Assembly (NCBI GenBank): GCA_029844215.1
Contig: CM056721.1
Location: forward strand, 136,367,254 to 136,431,253
DNA from: Przewalskia tangutica
Lineage: Eukaryota; Streptophyta; Magnoliopsida; Solanales; Solanaceae
Direction: 5' to 3'
DNA length: 64,000 nucleotides
Made by a program: the position numbers and the translations under genes. Numbering within the stretch: position 1 is the stretch's first letter; each line of letters starts with the position of its first letter. Below are positions 1-12,302 of this stretch, piece by piece. The notes beneath the pieces are model-generated. The model was not told the DNA's origin. It searched no databases and was given only the letters and a program-made list of their open reading frames with translations.

Positions 1-503
1 AACGGCCCATGTGGAGGATAAGTTGTGTGAAGGGAGGTTGAAATAGTTCGGACATGTGCAGAGCAGAGGCACAGATGCTCCAGTGAGGAGGTGTGTGAGT
101 TTGGTTGTGGTGGGCCTGAGGAGAGGGAGAGGGAGAGGGAGAGGTAGGCCAAAGAAGTCTTGGGGAGAGGTGATTAGGCAGGATATGGCACAACCTCAGT
201 TTACCGAGGATATGACCCTTGATAAGAGGGTGTGGAGGTCGAGTATCAGGGTTGTTAGTTCTCTAGGGCTACCTGCTTGTTTCTTATTCTTAGTTCTCTA
301 GGGCTACCTGCTTGTTTCTTTTATTTCGTTTATCTTATTATCTTATTGTTTTTATTGCCTTCTTGCTACCTTTTCATCTTTCCTTGAGCCGAGTGTCTAT
401 CGGAAACAGCTTCTCTACCTTTACAAGGTCCGTAAGGTTTGCGTACACTGTACCCTCCCCAGACCCCACCTGGTCGGATTATACTGGGTATATTGTTGTT
501 GTA
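1..503 (+). mobile_element. RTE-type LINE, 3' end with TTG-repeat tail
   Basis: The open frame from 56 to 301 encodes the basic C-terminal tail of a plant LINE reverse-transcriptase ORF (GRGRPKKSWGEVIRQDM, then LDKRVWRSSIRV). It is followed by a 3' UTR that includes the stretch gcgtacactgtaccctcccc and ends in TTG repeats near 492-500. Related sequence recurs on the minus strand at 56745-57290, and related 3' tails at 11090-11205, 17990-18085 and 57897-57942. The TTG tail is shared by RTE-clade LINEs and several plant SINEs. The 5' part lies outside the window or is truncated. The frame is only a fragment, so no functional protein is expected. Confidence 0.75.
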
Positions 504-835
504 TAAAAATGCACAGATTGTTTGATCGCAATTTGCTAAAATAAAATATTGTGTTAATTAAAAAATTAGATCAGGTCGGCATTAGTTGTCTGGATTTGCA
601 CTTCCTCAGTTATTCCTGGTAGGTGTGTCTGTATTTTATCGAGGAAATTGTCTATCAATCTTCCAAATTTAGTGTATATATTTATACATACATACACATT
701 TCCCCCAGTTATTAGTGTTGGGGTGTGTCAGTGTTTCAGTGAAATGTGACTGTTGGGACAAGACAGATTTATACAGTTCATAGTCCACAATGTAAGATAG
801 GGAGAGGAAAGTGATGAAATTGAATTAGGTGTTCT
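504..835. other. No gene seen (AT-rich spacer)
   Basis: AT-rich sequence between a LINE tail and the NLR fragment. No long frame, no recognisable repeat boundary and no RNA gene was seen. Confidence 0.5.
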
Positions 836-1835
836 TCAATTCAAGTGATGGATGAAGGAAATACTGCTCTTGAGTTTTTGCTTGAAAACCTGGAGTTGCT
901 TTCCAAAAAAAACGTGCTCATTTCCTTGTAAGCTATTTGGAACTCTTCTCCGATTCTCTCCCCAAACTTGAAATACGTTGCTTGTGCAACATTCGTCGTC
1001 GGAGTCTGATAACCACACTGAAAGGCTCAGTCCATGTTTTACTCTTTGGATGGCTAGCTGCTAAACATAGACTTTCTTTTTTGTCCTCAAATGAAAGAGC
1101 ACATGTTGTGGCGAGGATATCGAAGTCATAAGGTCTATTCTCACAAGGAGTCATGACTGCGATCGAGAATCAGCAACTCAAATTCTTAAACCATGACGAT
1201 ATTGGACTTGTATGGCATTAGATGCTATTGATAATTTCTTGATAGGCCTTCATTTCTTTCATTTGTCCTCTGAACTAGCTTTCTTCCGGGAGTATTTCAA
1301 TAGCCTCCGAAGAAAATTGTCAAGGATGTACTTTTCAGATCCTTCTTATTGTCCTATTCAAGTGTGATTGAAGGAGATTCTTCGAGACACTCATCAAACA
1401 GGTCAATCAGAGAAGGTGAACTGCTTGTGGGAGTGGGGAAAGTGACAGACGAAATACTAGACAGGCTTTTTAGCCACGATAAACAGAGAGAAATGATCTC
1501 TATTGTCGGCATGGCTGGTATTGGTAAGACAGCCTTGGCTCGAAACTTGTACAATAATCAAGCTGTTGCTTCTCAGTTTCCATTTATTGCGTGGACTGCT
1601 GTATCGCAAACATTTCAAAGGAAAAACATACTGTGTGATCTTTTGGATAATATTATCGATAAACACACTAAGCACTATGGATGTGGGTGATTTGGCAGAC
1701 AAGTTGAGGAAACACCTATATGGAAAAAAATACCTTATCATCATTGATGATGTGTGGCATGATAAGGTTTGGGAAGACTTACAAAGCTGTTTTCCAGATA
1801 ACAACAATAGAAGTAACAATGCAAATCTACTATGA
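836..1835 (+). pseudogene. CC-NB-ARC (R1-like) resistance gene fragment
   Basis: NLR proteins are cytoplasmic immune receptors whose NB-ARC domain binds ATP/ADP. The clearest part is the frame from 1349 to 1690, with the P-loop GMAGIGKTALA at about 1510-1542 and a following RNBS-A-like stretch (FIAWTAVSQTF). A +1/-1 shift near 1680 moves to the frame carrying kinase-2, KYLIIIDDVW, at about 1730-1760. Upstream, short frames such as EFLLENLELLSKKNVL (about 860-915) resemble the N-terminal coiled-coil of R1-type late-blight resistance proteins. The fragment stops before the ARC2/MHD and LRR parts, which are absent. At least two frameshifts and several stops make it a pseudogene. The NB-ARC assignment is firm; the R1 subclass is inference from style. 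Confidence 0.8.
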
Positions 1836-2463
1836 CAAAATATATGCTTGTAAAATAGAATGTGCGGGGGTCTTTTCATGCAAAGACTAACGATCTTGGG
1901 ATCTAAATAACTTTTGCTATGTCAATGCTAATAATGTTTCCTTAACAAAACCGCTTCTCCTTTTAAATCTTAGCTTCCTACATGATTATGAGAATGAAAT
2001 TATTAAGAGGTTAGCATGATTTGAGTAATATGCGACAACTAAAATAATTAACTTAAGGAGAGTGAAATTTCTAGCATCCAACTACTTGCTAATCTATTGG
2101 TTCACGATTTAATTATCCTAAGTATTCTATTAATTAGTGTAGCGTTGGACGATTAATTTACAACAAATAAATAGAGCAGAATAAAGAATAAATAAAGATG
2201 ACTCGAAGGAGTGACGATGTCATTCCGCCTGTGGCTTGGAAGTTCCTATGCGAGATGAATGCACATAAATGCGGGCCTTCTTTTGAAGTAGCTCAAGATG
2301 AGTCTCGCCGTGAGACTCTTTATTTTGCTCCGGTGCGTGCCATGTGAAAATAAGAAAATGATAAAGATTAGTATATATCCAATTGTGTCAAAGACAGCAG
2401 TAAACATAAATGATTTTGGCTGAACATACGCATGATTCATTGATTCTACATTTTAACGTGCAT
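1836..2463. other. No gene seen (AT-rich)
   Basis: The NLR homology ends and no other coding frame follows. The stretch is AT-rich with no clear repeat ends. Either the NLR or a neighbouring transposon was truncated here. Confidence 0.45.
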
Positions 2464-4931
2464 TGTTGGGCCCAGGGGAATAGCAAACAGTAAGGCAAAC
2501 AGAGGAAACAACTATACTGGCCCAAATGTAGTAATTATCAGGATGAGGCAGAACAAACCAGGCGTTAGGCAAACAGAATGCAGAGAAACACAAGACAAGC
2601 CTAAATGTGAAATTTCAGATTTTCAGGAGGCAGAATACAGAGGAGACAGATAAATAACGCAGCAAACAGGATGTATGCAGGGGCAGTAGGCAGTAGACAG
2701 TAGGCAGTAGGCAATAGGCAGAGACAGAAATAAGCCTCAAAACGTAACATTTTCAGTTTTAAAGAAAGACCAAACATAGGATAATATCAGATGGGGTAAG
2801 TAGCTAGCAGATGGCAAGAAGAAATACGAATAAGACGATGCAGACTACTCCACCGCTAGTATTATACGCGACACCCAACAGCTATGTGAAGACAAATAAA
2901 CAAGAGTTAAGTGATTCCTTATTCTCGAGGCCATCTCATCAAGCAAACAGATGAAGCGATATGCAAAGAACAAACAGAGGACAATACGAATCATGTCGAC
3001 ATAAGCTATAGATATAGATTCATGTATCGACAAGGAAAAGAAGCAATATATGGCGGTCATGTCATGATTCGACCATCGCCTCGAGATGTACTCAACATTA
3101 ATCAATTTGCGGTACGCAAGGACAGGGACATAACTTATTAAGTAAAGAATCTAAGTTTTAAGTCACACACTAGGCCTTTCACTCACTTAAGCAATTTTGG
3201 CACCATATTATAAGACTGTGAATCAAAATAACATGCAACAGAGAGGAATTCAAATGCAGGATGTCTGATACAAGCATTATTTAGGTTACACAATAGGTTG
3301 ACATGGCACAAAAATGTAGCTTGAAAGAATATTGATATGCTCAGTTTTATCACTTAAACAGAGTATAAGTTCAGAGTCAGTAAGAATGATGAGCCACTAC
3401 CAGAGAGACTATTTGATACGCCTAACCAATTTGACAAAAGTAAATCTGCACTCACATTCCATCAGCATCAAATTGCTTCTTAACATGGTAATGTGCAGCA
3501 CAGTGGGCTAAACGAAACTGATTAACAGGACATAACATCTGGGCATTAACAGCAATATGACAAGACTGATTTCAACATAGAACACAAGAAATGCTTAAGG
3601 GGCATAGGATATATAACTCAGCATGTTTAGGCTTCAATAAACAGATTAACGGATAGTTTTGACGATGGCCAGCATCATCTTCATGCCTCACAAATACGAA
3701 TGAACCAATACATGTTTAATCACAAATGCATACGATTACGAAACAGACTGAGAAGAATTCGATTTTTACCTTCTCCGGACAGCGAACCGGGGCAGCGTAT
3801 CAAGTCGTCGGTCCACTCGAGTTTAGCTTTGCGATGCGAGCGAAAGGGCAAGGTTTGTTTGCTGATTTCTTGGCTGGAATTGAAAGAAAAGGCTTCGAAC
3901 TTCCTATTCGTGCGATGCTAATGGTCTGGGTGCTGAACCCCCTAACTCCCGATGCTCTGTCGATTATTGCTATTGGACTGCTCTCCTCACTGAGCTCTCT
4001 CGTGTTGTCCCCTCCATAAATGCCTATTGCATGTGCTTTATATACCCATGGTTTGAGTTCTAAGTTTGGTAAGTATTTAAGGCTGAGATTTGTGCTTGAT
4101 TCGTAAGTGATTTAGTACTAATTTCGTGCGATTCGAACAGATTATGGTAAGAAAATCGTTGGAGAAGGGAGGGGGGGGGAGACGACTAGGGTTAGTGTGC
4201 GTGGTAAGGAAAGTCGCCGGATTCTCAGGCGAGAATCTCGGCAGGGAAGATGCGGCGATGGGGGGGTGCGGGATGCTGTTGCGGCGATCGATTTTAGATT
4301 TAGGGTTCGTGGGTTTTTATTTTGTTGTGGACGATGGGGAGTGTAAAGGCTGAGGGGCTTTGGGCGGGTATAAGATAGAGACGTGGGCCGGGGCGACGGG
4401 TTTGGGCCACGCGGTGTGAAGCTGCGTAGTTAGTTTTAATTAGGGGTAGTGGGCTGCGTTTTTAAAGGTTTAATTTAAGTGGGTTATTAGTTTAGGTGTA
4501 TTATTAATTAATTGTTATGATTAACCTATTTAGGTGCTTTTTTTTAAGTTGAGTTTAAATTATTACAAAATAAAGACGGGTGCGCTATTTAATTAGTGCT
4601 TAATAAAAAATAAGTTATGAAATTGCTTTGCGTATTAATAAATGTGACTATGCTACTTGACACGACGTCATTGCTAAATTATTTATTTTATGTATTTATT
4701 ATTAATTAAGAATCATGACAGGGCTTAAAATTAATTAACGCGGGCGCGGGACTCTAAGTGCTTAATACTCTACGTAAGACGCGGTGCCATTATTAAATTG
4801 CTTATTTATGTCTGTATTTAATGTTTTATCGCTGCATTTTATTATAAAAAAATCATAAAAAATTATTTTACAAAATTAGTCTAATTTTATAGCTAATGAC
4901 TAGACGGGAGGGTCAAAATTGGGTGTCAACA
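2464..4931 (-). mobile_element. Probable long LTR of a Ty3/gypsy-like element
   Basis: Read on the minus strand the block starts TGTTGACACCC at 4931 and ends GGGCCCAACA at 2464, so it has the TG...CA ends and short inverted termini of an LTR. It is about 2.47 kb long, has no coding frame of interest, and contains a short tandem run based on cagtaggcag at about 2686-2725 and GC-rich leader-like sequence at 3770-4400. The TGTTGACACCCAATTTT start is a pattern I associate with Solanaceae gypsy LTRs. The flanks (tgcat and tatgt) do not form a target-site duplication, so it may be a truncated element or the result of recombination rather than a clean solo LTR. Confidence 0.5.
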
Positions 4932-6085
4932 TATGTTATTTATTAATGCAACGAACTATGGTCTTCTTCTTTCGGAGAAAGCAGGTTTACGAAATCGTTT
5001 TATACTCCCGTTAGGGTTATATAAACACTCAACCCCAGTATCGCACCTTACCTACCTTTCGGTGATAAGGATAACTCTATAGGAGGATTAAGAGCAAAAA
5101 CCTAGTTAACCGTCACGCACCATGCGCAAAATTAGGGTTGTTAAGCCTCTCATTAACGCTACATAAATAATTGAGGTATTTTCATCCCCAATCCAAGAAT
5201 GTCTACCCAACTTACATCATATTCACAATCTCTCCTTTCGAAGTCAATTAGAAATCATATAGTGATAATTAGTTGTCAATTAATTACCAAGCATTCAACA
5301 CAATTATTGGATAGATCTCTCAAAGAAGAATAACCATAGACATATGCATTAAATCATAACATAAGTTTCTAGAGAATTAACATGGAAAGCCCTATAAGAG
5401 AATTAGTTCCTAGCCATAAATATGACAAGAACTAATTCAAAGTTCATCATGCAAAAACTGAAATAAAGAAAAGAAAAAGGAAAGAAATTACTAAGTTTAG
5501 GTCTCTAATCTCCAAGCAAGAAAATCTTGTGTTGTGCAAGAAAGGGAACCCTTAAAAACTGTCTAGGGTTCTCCTTTTATAGTCGAAACCGCCTTAACTT
5601 TTCTCTGCAGTTCGCCCGTAAAAATCGTCAAAACCTCGATTTTTCCGCGTCGCCGCGACCTGCATTCGCGCCGCGGCCCGGAATCTCGGGTCCTTCGGAT
5701 GATTTGGCACCGCGCCCCGATTCTCTGCATTGCTCGCAGCCGGCGCTACTTCTTCAGTAGCCTCTCTGATGATTAGCGCGCGCCTGCATCTTGTTGGCGA
5801 GGCCGCGGCTGGGACTTCGCAACCTCTTCGATATTGGCGCCGCGCCGCACTGCTTATGAGGCGCCACTACACGACTGGTTTTTGCCTCGTTCGCCACTTT
5901 CTCTGTTTTTAGCTCTGGAACCTCCTCTTTTGCCCTCTTTTAGCTCCTTTTCCGCCATTTGGTCATTTTAACCACTTCGACTCAAAAGAAAGAAAATCTT
6001 TCATAATACGACACTTATTTATACAAAAAGGGACACAAGATTAACTAAAAACGACTCAAAAAGTGTATATAAAATACACCGATCA
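4932..6085 (-). mobile_element. LTR of family A, copy 1 (truncated)
   Basis: Homologous to the family-A LTRs at 24127-25358 and 61410-62634. Shared blocks include ataaacactcaacccca, cctttcggtgataagg, gactcaaaagaaagaaaat and the terminal tataaaatacaccgatca. In element orientation it begins TGATCGGTGTATTTT at 6085 and lies in the reverse-transcriptase region of copia C1. About 250-300 bp of its distal end is missing at the junction with the LTR at 2464-4931. It carries several GC-rich CGCCGCG-type motifs at 5650-5850. Small open frames in it are not genes. Confidence 0.7.
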
Positions 6086-7913
6086 GTTCTTAGTCTCTAG
6101 GATTATTCCAGGAATGCTTCCAGTGATCAACAAATCATTTACATATAGACATACCATGATGAAGGATTTGACATTTCCTTTCATGTAGACACATTTGTCA
6201 CATCCATTAATGGCGTATCCTTTTGATAGTAGAGTACTATCAAATTTCTCGTGCTATTTTTTAAGGGCTTGTTTCAGCCCGTACAATGATTTAACAAGCC
6301 GACATACTTTTGTCTCTTGTCCTGGAACCACATACCCCTCATGTTGATCCATATATATTTCTTCTTCCAAATCACCATTTAGGAAGACAGTCTTAACATC
6401 CATTTGATGTATTTCAAGATCCCGCATGGCGGCGATTGCTATGAACATACGTATGGATGTCATTCTTGACACCAGAGCGTAGGTGTCGAAGTAATCAAGG
6501 CCCTCCTTTTGGCGATAACCCTTGACTACTAACCTAGCTTTGTACTTGTCGATAGAACCATCTGCCTTTAACTTCTGTTTAAGGATCCACTTACAACCCA
6601 ACGGTTTGTGTCTTGGGGGAAGTTCTGCCAACTCCTAGGTGTGGTTATGCAGAATGGATTCTATCTCACTTTCTAAAGCTTCCTTCTAGAGCGGTGCTTC
6701 TGGAGTTGACAATGTTTCGGCGATTGTCTGTGGTTCATCCTGAACCAAATAAGCTACAAAGTCTGGACCGAAGGACTTGTCCTTCCGTGCCCTTTTGCTT
6801 TGCCTTGGTTCCATCTATGAATCTTTCAAGTCCTGAGAATCTGGAATACTAAATTCCGGATCATCAGCTACTTCAGAATTTACTAGATCTGAACCGTTTC
6901 GGTCTAGATAGTCAGTGACTCCTAGTTCATCAGAGGTTTGCTCATAACTTCGTTTTTGAGAGGTTATGTTATTTTCCTTATATGAAAATGTGTCTTCAAA
7001 GAACCATGTGTTCCTTGATTCCATGATCGTATCTTCATAAATGTCCGGATGATCCAACTTTTGCACTATAAAGCGATAAGCACTACTGTTATTGATATAT
7101 CCGATGAACATGCAATCCACAGTCTTAGGTCCAATCTTGACCCGCTTTGGCATAATTACTTTTACCTTGGCCAGACAACCCCATACCTTCAAATACTTGT
7201 AGGTAGATTTCTTTCCTTTTCATAGCTCGTATGGAGTCTTGTCTTTACCCTTGTGTGGAATCTGTTAAGAATCCTGTTTGCGGTAAGGATAGCTTCTCCC
7301 ACATGGTTTGAGGGAGGCCCGAATTGATGAGTAGAGCATTAATCATTTCCTTTAGTGTTCGGTTCTTGCGTTCAACAACCCCGTTTGATTTAGTTGAGTA
7401 AGGAACCATTATTTGATGAACTATACCCGATTGGGTACAAAGTTCTTCAAAAGGAGCTACATATTCTCCCCCTCTATCGCTACAGATAGTTTTAATCTGT
7501 CCGCCTAGTTGATTCTCAACTTCTGCTTTGTAGCGTTTGAATGATTCAAAGGTTTCATCTTTACTTTTTAGTAAGTAAAGGTAACAAAACCTTGTGCCAT
7601 CATCTATGAAAGTCACAAAGTACTTGTTCCCCCTTTAGTTTGAGCGAACTTCAAATCACATATATCAGTGTGTATAAGTTATAGAGGAGCGATATCCCTT
7701 TCGACGAATCTAAAAGGACTTGGAAAGTTTTGCCTCTATGCACACCTCACACTTACGTTGAGGGTTTATGCCAATAGACTGCAATAATTCCAGCTTTACC
7801 AATCCTTGGATAGATTGATAATTTACATGTCCTAATCTATGATGCCATAGATTAGATGACTCAATCAAATAAGTAGAAGGTACAATTTTATTGATAGTTA
7901 AAACAGAAGGCAT
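6086..7913 (-). pseudogene. Ty1/copia element C1, integrase and reverse transcriptase remnants
   Basis: Minus-strand pol of a copia retrotransposon. The GAG-pre-integrase HHCC region is at 7710-7913 (LWHHRLGHVNY, then C-x2-C). The integrase core at 7245-7616 keeps the DDE residues in FIDDGTR, SDRGGEY and VVERKNR. A post-integrase segment is at 6815-7192. The first half of reverse transcriptase is at 6254-6631 (LGCKWILKQKLKADGSIDKYKARLVV, IHQMDVKTVFLNGDLEE, SLYGLKQA). Coding continues with a stop to 6086, where the family-A LTR interrupts it before the YVDD box and RNase H. Several stops and frameshifts separate the pieces. The 3' half and 3' LTR were not found on the other side of the insertion. 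Confidence 0.85.
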
Positions 7914-8016
7914 TACATGTGCAGCATTAAACTTAAAGAGGTCTTCACAGACGAAGCCCCTTCCTACAAAAGTTCAATTCTTAGTGATTACAAATTTGTT
8001 AGCCTCTAACACTAGC

Positions 8017-8559
8017 CTAAAACCAGCATTTACTAACAATGGTCCAGAAATCAGTACAAATATCTGGAACGTGCATCACTTCCTTCAGAGTCAGTTCCTT
8101 CCCGGACGTCATCTTTATGATCACCTTTCCTACCCCCAGTACCTCTGAAGAAGAATTGTTACTCATGAACAACTTCTTGTCTGAGACTGGTGTATAAGTG
8201 GATAAGGCTTCTTTATTGGAACATATATGACGAGTAACATCTGTGTCTAGCCACCATTGCACCGGATTCTCAACGAGGTTAGCTTCAAGAACTACCGATG
8301 AGAACTCCTCAATCATATTGTTGACGAGCGTGTCTTCAACGATGATAGCCTTGGCATTGCCTTTGGCCTTATTCTCACGTTTGAGCTTGCGGCAGTCTTT
8401 GGCCATGTGACCAACTATACCATAGTGATTACAATTTCCCTTGAACTTTTCAGTTGTTTGGGGCTTGCCTTCCTTCTGGAACTTCCGCTTCTTGCTTGAG
8501 TTCCCTTTGACTTCCGTTAGGTTTGCCTTAGCCTCAGCGGGTTGTTTTTCCTTTGGCAT
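8017..8559 (-). pseudogene. Copia C1 zinc knuckle and protease region
   Basis: The frame shows a gag zinc knuckle, CNHYGIVGHMAKDC, in which the second cysteine of the CX2C-X4-H-X4-C motif is tyrosine. About 60 residues later comes the protease segment WWLDTDVTRHIC. Copia proteases carry D-S/T-G-A here, so the active-site glycine and alanine are replaced by D and V. Both changes indicate an inactive polyprotein. The region lies directly upstream of the integrase remnants in the same minus-strand element. Confidence 0.8.
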
Positions 8560-8577
8560 GGTCTTCTTATTTTCTTC

Positions 8578-9575
8578 CTAAATCTGGAGTTTGACAATAA
8601 GTTCATCTAGGGTCATCTCCCTCGTTTTGAGTTTTAGATAGTTCATAAACTCAGTCCACGAGGGAGGAAGCTTCTCGATTAATGCCCCAACCAAGAATTG
8701 TTCGTTGGGCTTTAATCCTTCCAAATCCAGGTGATGTAGAATCATTTGGAATTCCTGGACTTGGGATGTCACACTTTTATTGTCCACCATTTGAAATTTC
8801 AAAAACTTCCCAATGATGAACTTCTTACTACCCGCATCTTGGGTGTTGTACTTTTTCTGAAGTTTATCTCATAACTGCTTGGCAGTTTCAATGGTGCAAT
8901 ATACCGTGTATAGTGGATCAGACAAACTGTTTAGAATATAGTTCCTACACATGAAATCACCATGTTTTCATACTTCGCGAACCATCCTCATGTCGTCAGC
9001 GACATGGTTACCTTGGCCCCCTCCTACTAAATTATTTGGCTGAGGGTCCATGTCTTCCCCAACTAGTGGAGGATCTTCGGTTAGGAAACGTGACATTCCC
9101 ATAATCGTAAAAAAAAACAGCATCTTTTGCTGCCATTTCTTAAAGTGAGCACCCATGAACTTTTCAGGACGTTCATGGTGAAAACCAGCAGGTGTTGGGG
9201 CAGTAGCACCCCCTGAGGAGTTGCAAAGGCATTGTGAATGCCTCCAATAGGAGTATAGTTGTTATTGACGCCTTTGGTAGGAGCAAAGGCACTATAAGTG
9301 CCCGGAGCACCAGTGGAGGCATTGGTTGTGCCAAAGGCAGTGTCGGTGACACTTGACGTACCAAAAACAGTGGCAGTGACACTTGACGTGCCAAAAGCAG
9401 TAGTTGGGAGGGCATTAGAAATGCCATGATTAGTGGTGACACTAGGAGTGCCAAAAATAGTGGAGTTGAAGGCAGCGTTAGTACCTTGAGTAGTGGGATT
9501 TGAGGCAATGGGATTGCATTGAGCATCTGTGGAATTTTCAGTGTTGAACTGGTTGAATTGATCTTGTCCAGTCAT
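8578..9575 (-). pseudogene. Copia C1 gag
   Basis: The 5' coding part of C1. The N-terminal frame (9081-9575) is rich in T, S, A and F with a repeated unit like FGTSSVT, which looks like an expanded low-complexity leader. A frameshift near 9150 leads to FKKWQQKMLFFFTIM, typical of the copia gag start. The segment at 8578-8802 (VTSQVQEFQMILHHL, PPSWTEFMNYLK) matches the retrotransposon gag/UBN2-type domain. The order gag, knuckle, protease, integrase, RT is that of Ty1/copia. Nothing here is expected to be functional. Confidence 0.75.
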
Positions 9576-10568
9576 GTTGTTGTTGAAATAGCGAATATTA
9601 TCTTAAGCTTGTGAGTGGTAATGTGTAGAACGGGAAAATAACAATAATAACTATTTGTCAGAAATCTGGAAATGATCAAGTATGAGGGTTTGCTGAGTCG
9701 ACCAAATTCTTGATCTATCCTTAAGATAATATTGCCCCGTATATCCTTTCAACGGTTGTAATGACAACTTATCTCCCAAGATAAAACAACAATCAAACAA
9801 ATGAGCAAATGGAACTCAATTGTTTGCTTTGGAAGAAAGATCTTTGAGTGTTTTGTGATTGCAAGAGAGGATGAAGTGTTTCAGATTTCAAGTGTTTTTC
9901 CAAATGAGCCGTGTATCTCATTTTATAGTGTGTAGATGATGACCCTCCAAATGGCTAGGTAATGGCCATTAATGCCATGTTAATGCCTTGAATTTGGAGT
10001 TACAATTCAGCCAAGTAATGGCTGAATTCATGATCAAAATAATGGAGAGTAAATACTCCAAAGTCAGCCCAAGAATCAGTTTTTAATTCACCTCCAAAAA
10101 TTGAAATAAATGAGCCGCGCCTTCGGAGAGAGTTATACTCTTCGCCCAGAACTCACCGAATCGAACGTCAATTAGTGCCGCGACCCTTCGGGGAGGCGCC
10201 GCGACTCTTCAATTCCAGTGAGTTACTGGAATTGAAACACCAATTAGAGTCGCGACCCTTACTTGGAGGAGCCGTGATCCTTCTCGGTTTCGTGGTGATT
10301 TCTGATTCATTTCATCTTTACACATTATACACTTATTCCTTCATTTACCAACGTGAAATCATTCGTCATTTGACCAATAACCGTCTATTATCTTATGTCT
10401 CAAACAATTCGTATATGTACCAATATCTCTTCCATTAAGGAAATTTTGATCATTGGCACTACGTGTGCACGTGTGTGAAAATAAGGTTTCCTACGTGCGG
10501 GTCCTCAATTGTTCGATTCATAATTAATAGGATTTACTTTATTTCACGTTTAATAAATATTTCCAACA
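9576..10568 (-). mobile_element. 5' LTR of copia C1 (approximate left end)
   Basis: Non-coding sequence directly upstream of C1 gag on the minus strand. The distal end reads TGTTGGAAATATTTATT from 10568. The LTR-like block at 34154-35001 is related, sharing the layout of an AT-rich half, a GC-rich patch and an end like atatttccRaca. The GC-rich patch at 10176-10260 holds three CCGCGAC motifs. The boundary with the internal region near 9600 is not certain, because no clear primer-binding site was seen. Confidence 0.6.
10176..10222. repeat. GC-rich two-arm motif in C1 LTR
   Basis: First arm gccgcgacccttcgg and second arm ggcgccgcgactc, followed by aattccag. Nearly the same arrangement occurs at 15626-15671 in the unrelated copia C2. 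CCGCG and CGCGG-like arms with an inner CCC-TTCG-GGG can pair as a hairpin. Confidence 0.7.
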
Positions 10569-11300
10569 TTCATTTCTATATAAATTTCAATTCACAACAT
10601 TTCGACCTTTTTTTCAAATGAAATTTACATCCAACTTTCAAATGCATAATCCAAAAAATACTTCAAGGTATCACCAGACTCTACTCGTGAAATTACAATG
10701 GATATGTTATTATTGTTATGTCGCGGACAACCTCTCTTATGTCACGTGCGAGTTGGCGAGGGGCTAGAGAGCTCAAACGCTTCACGTGCACGACGAGTTC
10801 AAGCAAAAGCTCAAAAGAGTAGCCCGGTGCACTAAGCTCCCGTTATCCGCAGGGTCCGGAGAATGGCGCTCCGGACCACAAGAATCTTCTCAGGGAAAGA
10901 TGAGAAGAAAAATAATAAGGTAATGATGTGGTCACACTAAATCGGATGTGTCTGATGTTGTTTAATGTGTTTCGGCTCACACTATTTCGTTGTTGTTACT
11001 GTTCTCTTATCTAAATGCTCTGTTCTGCTTTCATTATTAGTTGTCTTGTTTTCTTCACTGCCGCATTTGCATAACTACATTAATTTGCGATACTTGAGCC
11101 GAGTGTATTTCAAAAATAACTTCTCTATCTCCATGAGGTAGAGATAAAGTGCGTACACTCTACTTCTCCATATCCCACGTTGAGTTTGTTGTTATTATTG
11201 TAGGAGTACATGACAATATGATAATACAATATAATAAAAGAAGAATAAAAATTAAAATAAAGTAATAATACGATACAATATAATAGGTGACAATCATCCA
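10569..11300 (+). repeat. Non-coding repeats: dispersed plant repeat and LINE/SINE tail
   Basis: At about 10824-10895 there is a degenerate copy of a common dispersed plant repeat containing cccggtgcactaagctcccg and gggtccgg. At about 11090-11205 lies a TTG-tailed LINE/SINE 3' end (gagccgagtgtatttcaaaa, then gcgtacactctac, then gtttgttgtta). The rest is AT-rich with poly-T and ATA runs. No gene was seen. Confidence 0.55.
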
Positions 11301-11787
11301 AACAAGTTGAGTTGGTAGTTAATTTTTTTTTTTTTTTAAAACTTCATATTTCCCCTCTGCTATACTTTCCCACCTACCTCTTTCCTCTGTCTTATTGTTA
11401 TTTGTTAATGCCTTTTTTCAGCTATGATTATGAAGAACCAAAAATAGTGTATATTACTACTCCTAACTATGTGTTATATATATCTGCTTTCCTTTCTGAC
11501 ACCCCACCACTTCTTTTTTCTCTCTATCTAATGATCTTATCTCCATCTTTTTTTTTCTGTTATCTCTTATTCTTCCTCACCATATTTAGTAAAACTAAAA
11601 CAAGAACAAGTTGTCTTGTCATTTCACTTACTCTTATAGCTCTCAAAGCCTGAAAAATTCATCAATAAAAAAGGGTATGTTTTTTTTCCTATTCTTTTTT
11701 AAGATTTATGTTTAATTTCCATATTTGTTATTTCTCTTTTATTTTCTTGATATCTTTCTCTTTTTTTGTTTGATGATGAAATGATCT
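11301..11787 (+). other. CT-rich, leader-like sequence with possible splice donor
   Basis: A pyrimidine-rich stretch resembling a plant 5' UTR. Near 11674 the sequence aaaaaagg/gtatgtttt matches a splice donor followed by T-rich intron-like sequence. It could be the leader exon of the zinc-finger gene at 20937, but nothing in this window proves it. The 113-residue open frame here is low-complexity and is not taken as a gene. Confidence 0.3.
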
Positions 11788-11995
11788 AAGCTCCCGTTTG
11801 GTCATAGATTTTGACGTTGAAATTTGAAGTTGTATTTGGACACACTTTTTTGCTAGAAAAGAATTTGAAGTTTCGCGAGTGGAAGTCCCAAAAATTCAAA
11901 AACTGGTTAAACCCGTTTTTGAAACTTGAAATTTTTCTGAAGACATATTTTTAAAATTTGATCCAAAATATATGGCCAAAAGCTAGCTAGGAGTT
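11788..11995. mobile_element. MITE (hAT-like, Solanaceae type)
   Basis: An inverted-repeat element starting gctcccgtttggtcat and ending tatggccaaaagctagctaggag, with the internal motif gagtggaagtc. The ends are imperfectly complementary. I recognise this structure as a common Solanaceae MITE. No clean target-site duplication was read. Confidence 0.6.
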
Positions 11996-12302
11996 CTATT
12001 AGTGTCTACTTGTTTTGAATTTCACAACATTAGTATTATTTGCTCAATTGTTTGTAAATTTTGGATCTTTGTGTGGTTTTCTTGATAGATAGCTGTTTCT
12101 AGTTTGTATGTTGTTCTTGTTTATCTATTTAATATTTTGGGATCTTGAATATATTATTAAGTCTTTAGATTTTTAGTATGTTATTAATCACTATAAGTAG
12201 CAAAGTATGTGTGCAAATATGTTTTTTGAAATATTCAGTAAAGGGAAAAAATTGAACTACACTAAACAATTGTTTTGTTTTCTTTAAATTCATTTTTGTA
12301 CA

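Noticed and set aside
2464..4931. Clean solo LTR with target duplication
   Set aside because: The ends look right, but the flanks tgcat and tatgt do not match, so I call it only a probable LTR.
5527..5912. Two short plus-strand frames over the GC-rich part of family-A copy 1
   Set aside because: They lie inside an LTR on the opposite strand and are absent as frames in copies 2 and 3.
11312..11653. 113-codon frame rich in F, L, S and Y
   Set aside because: It is a pyrimidine-rich low-complexity stretch that looks like an untranslated leader, with no domain.
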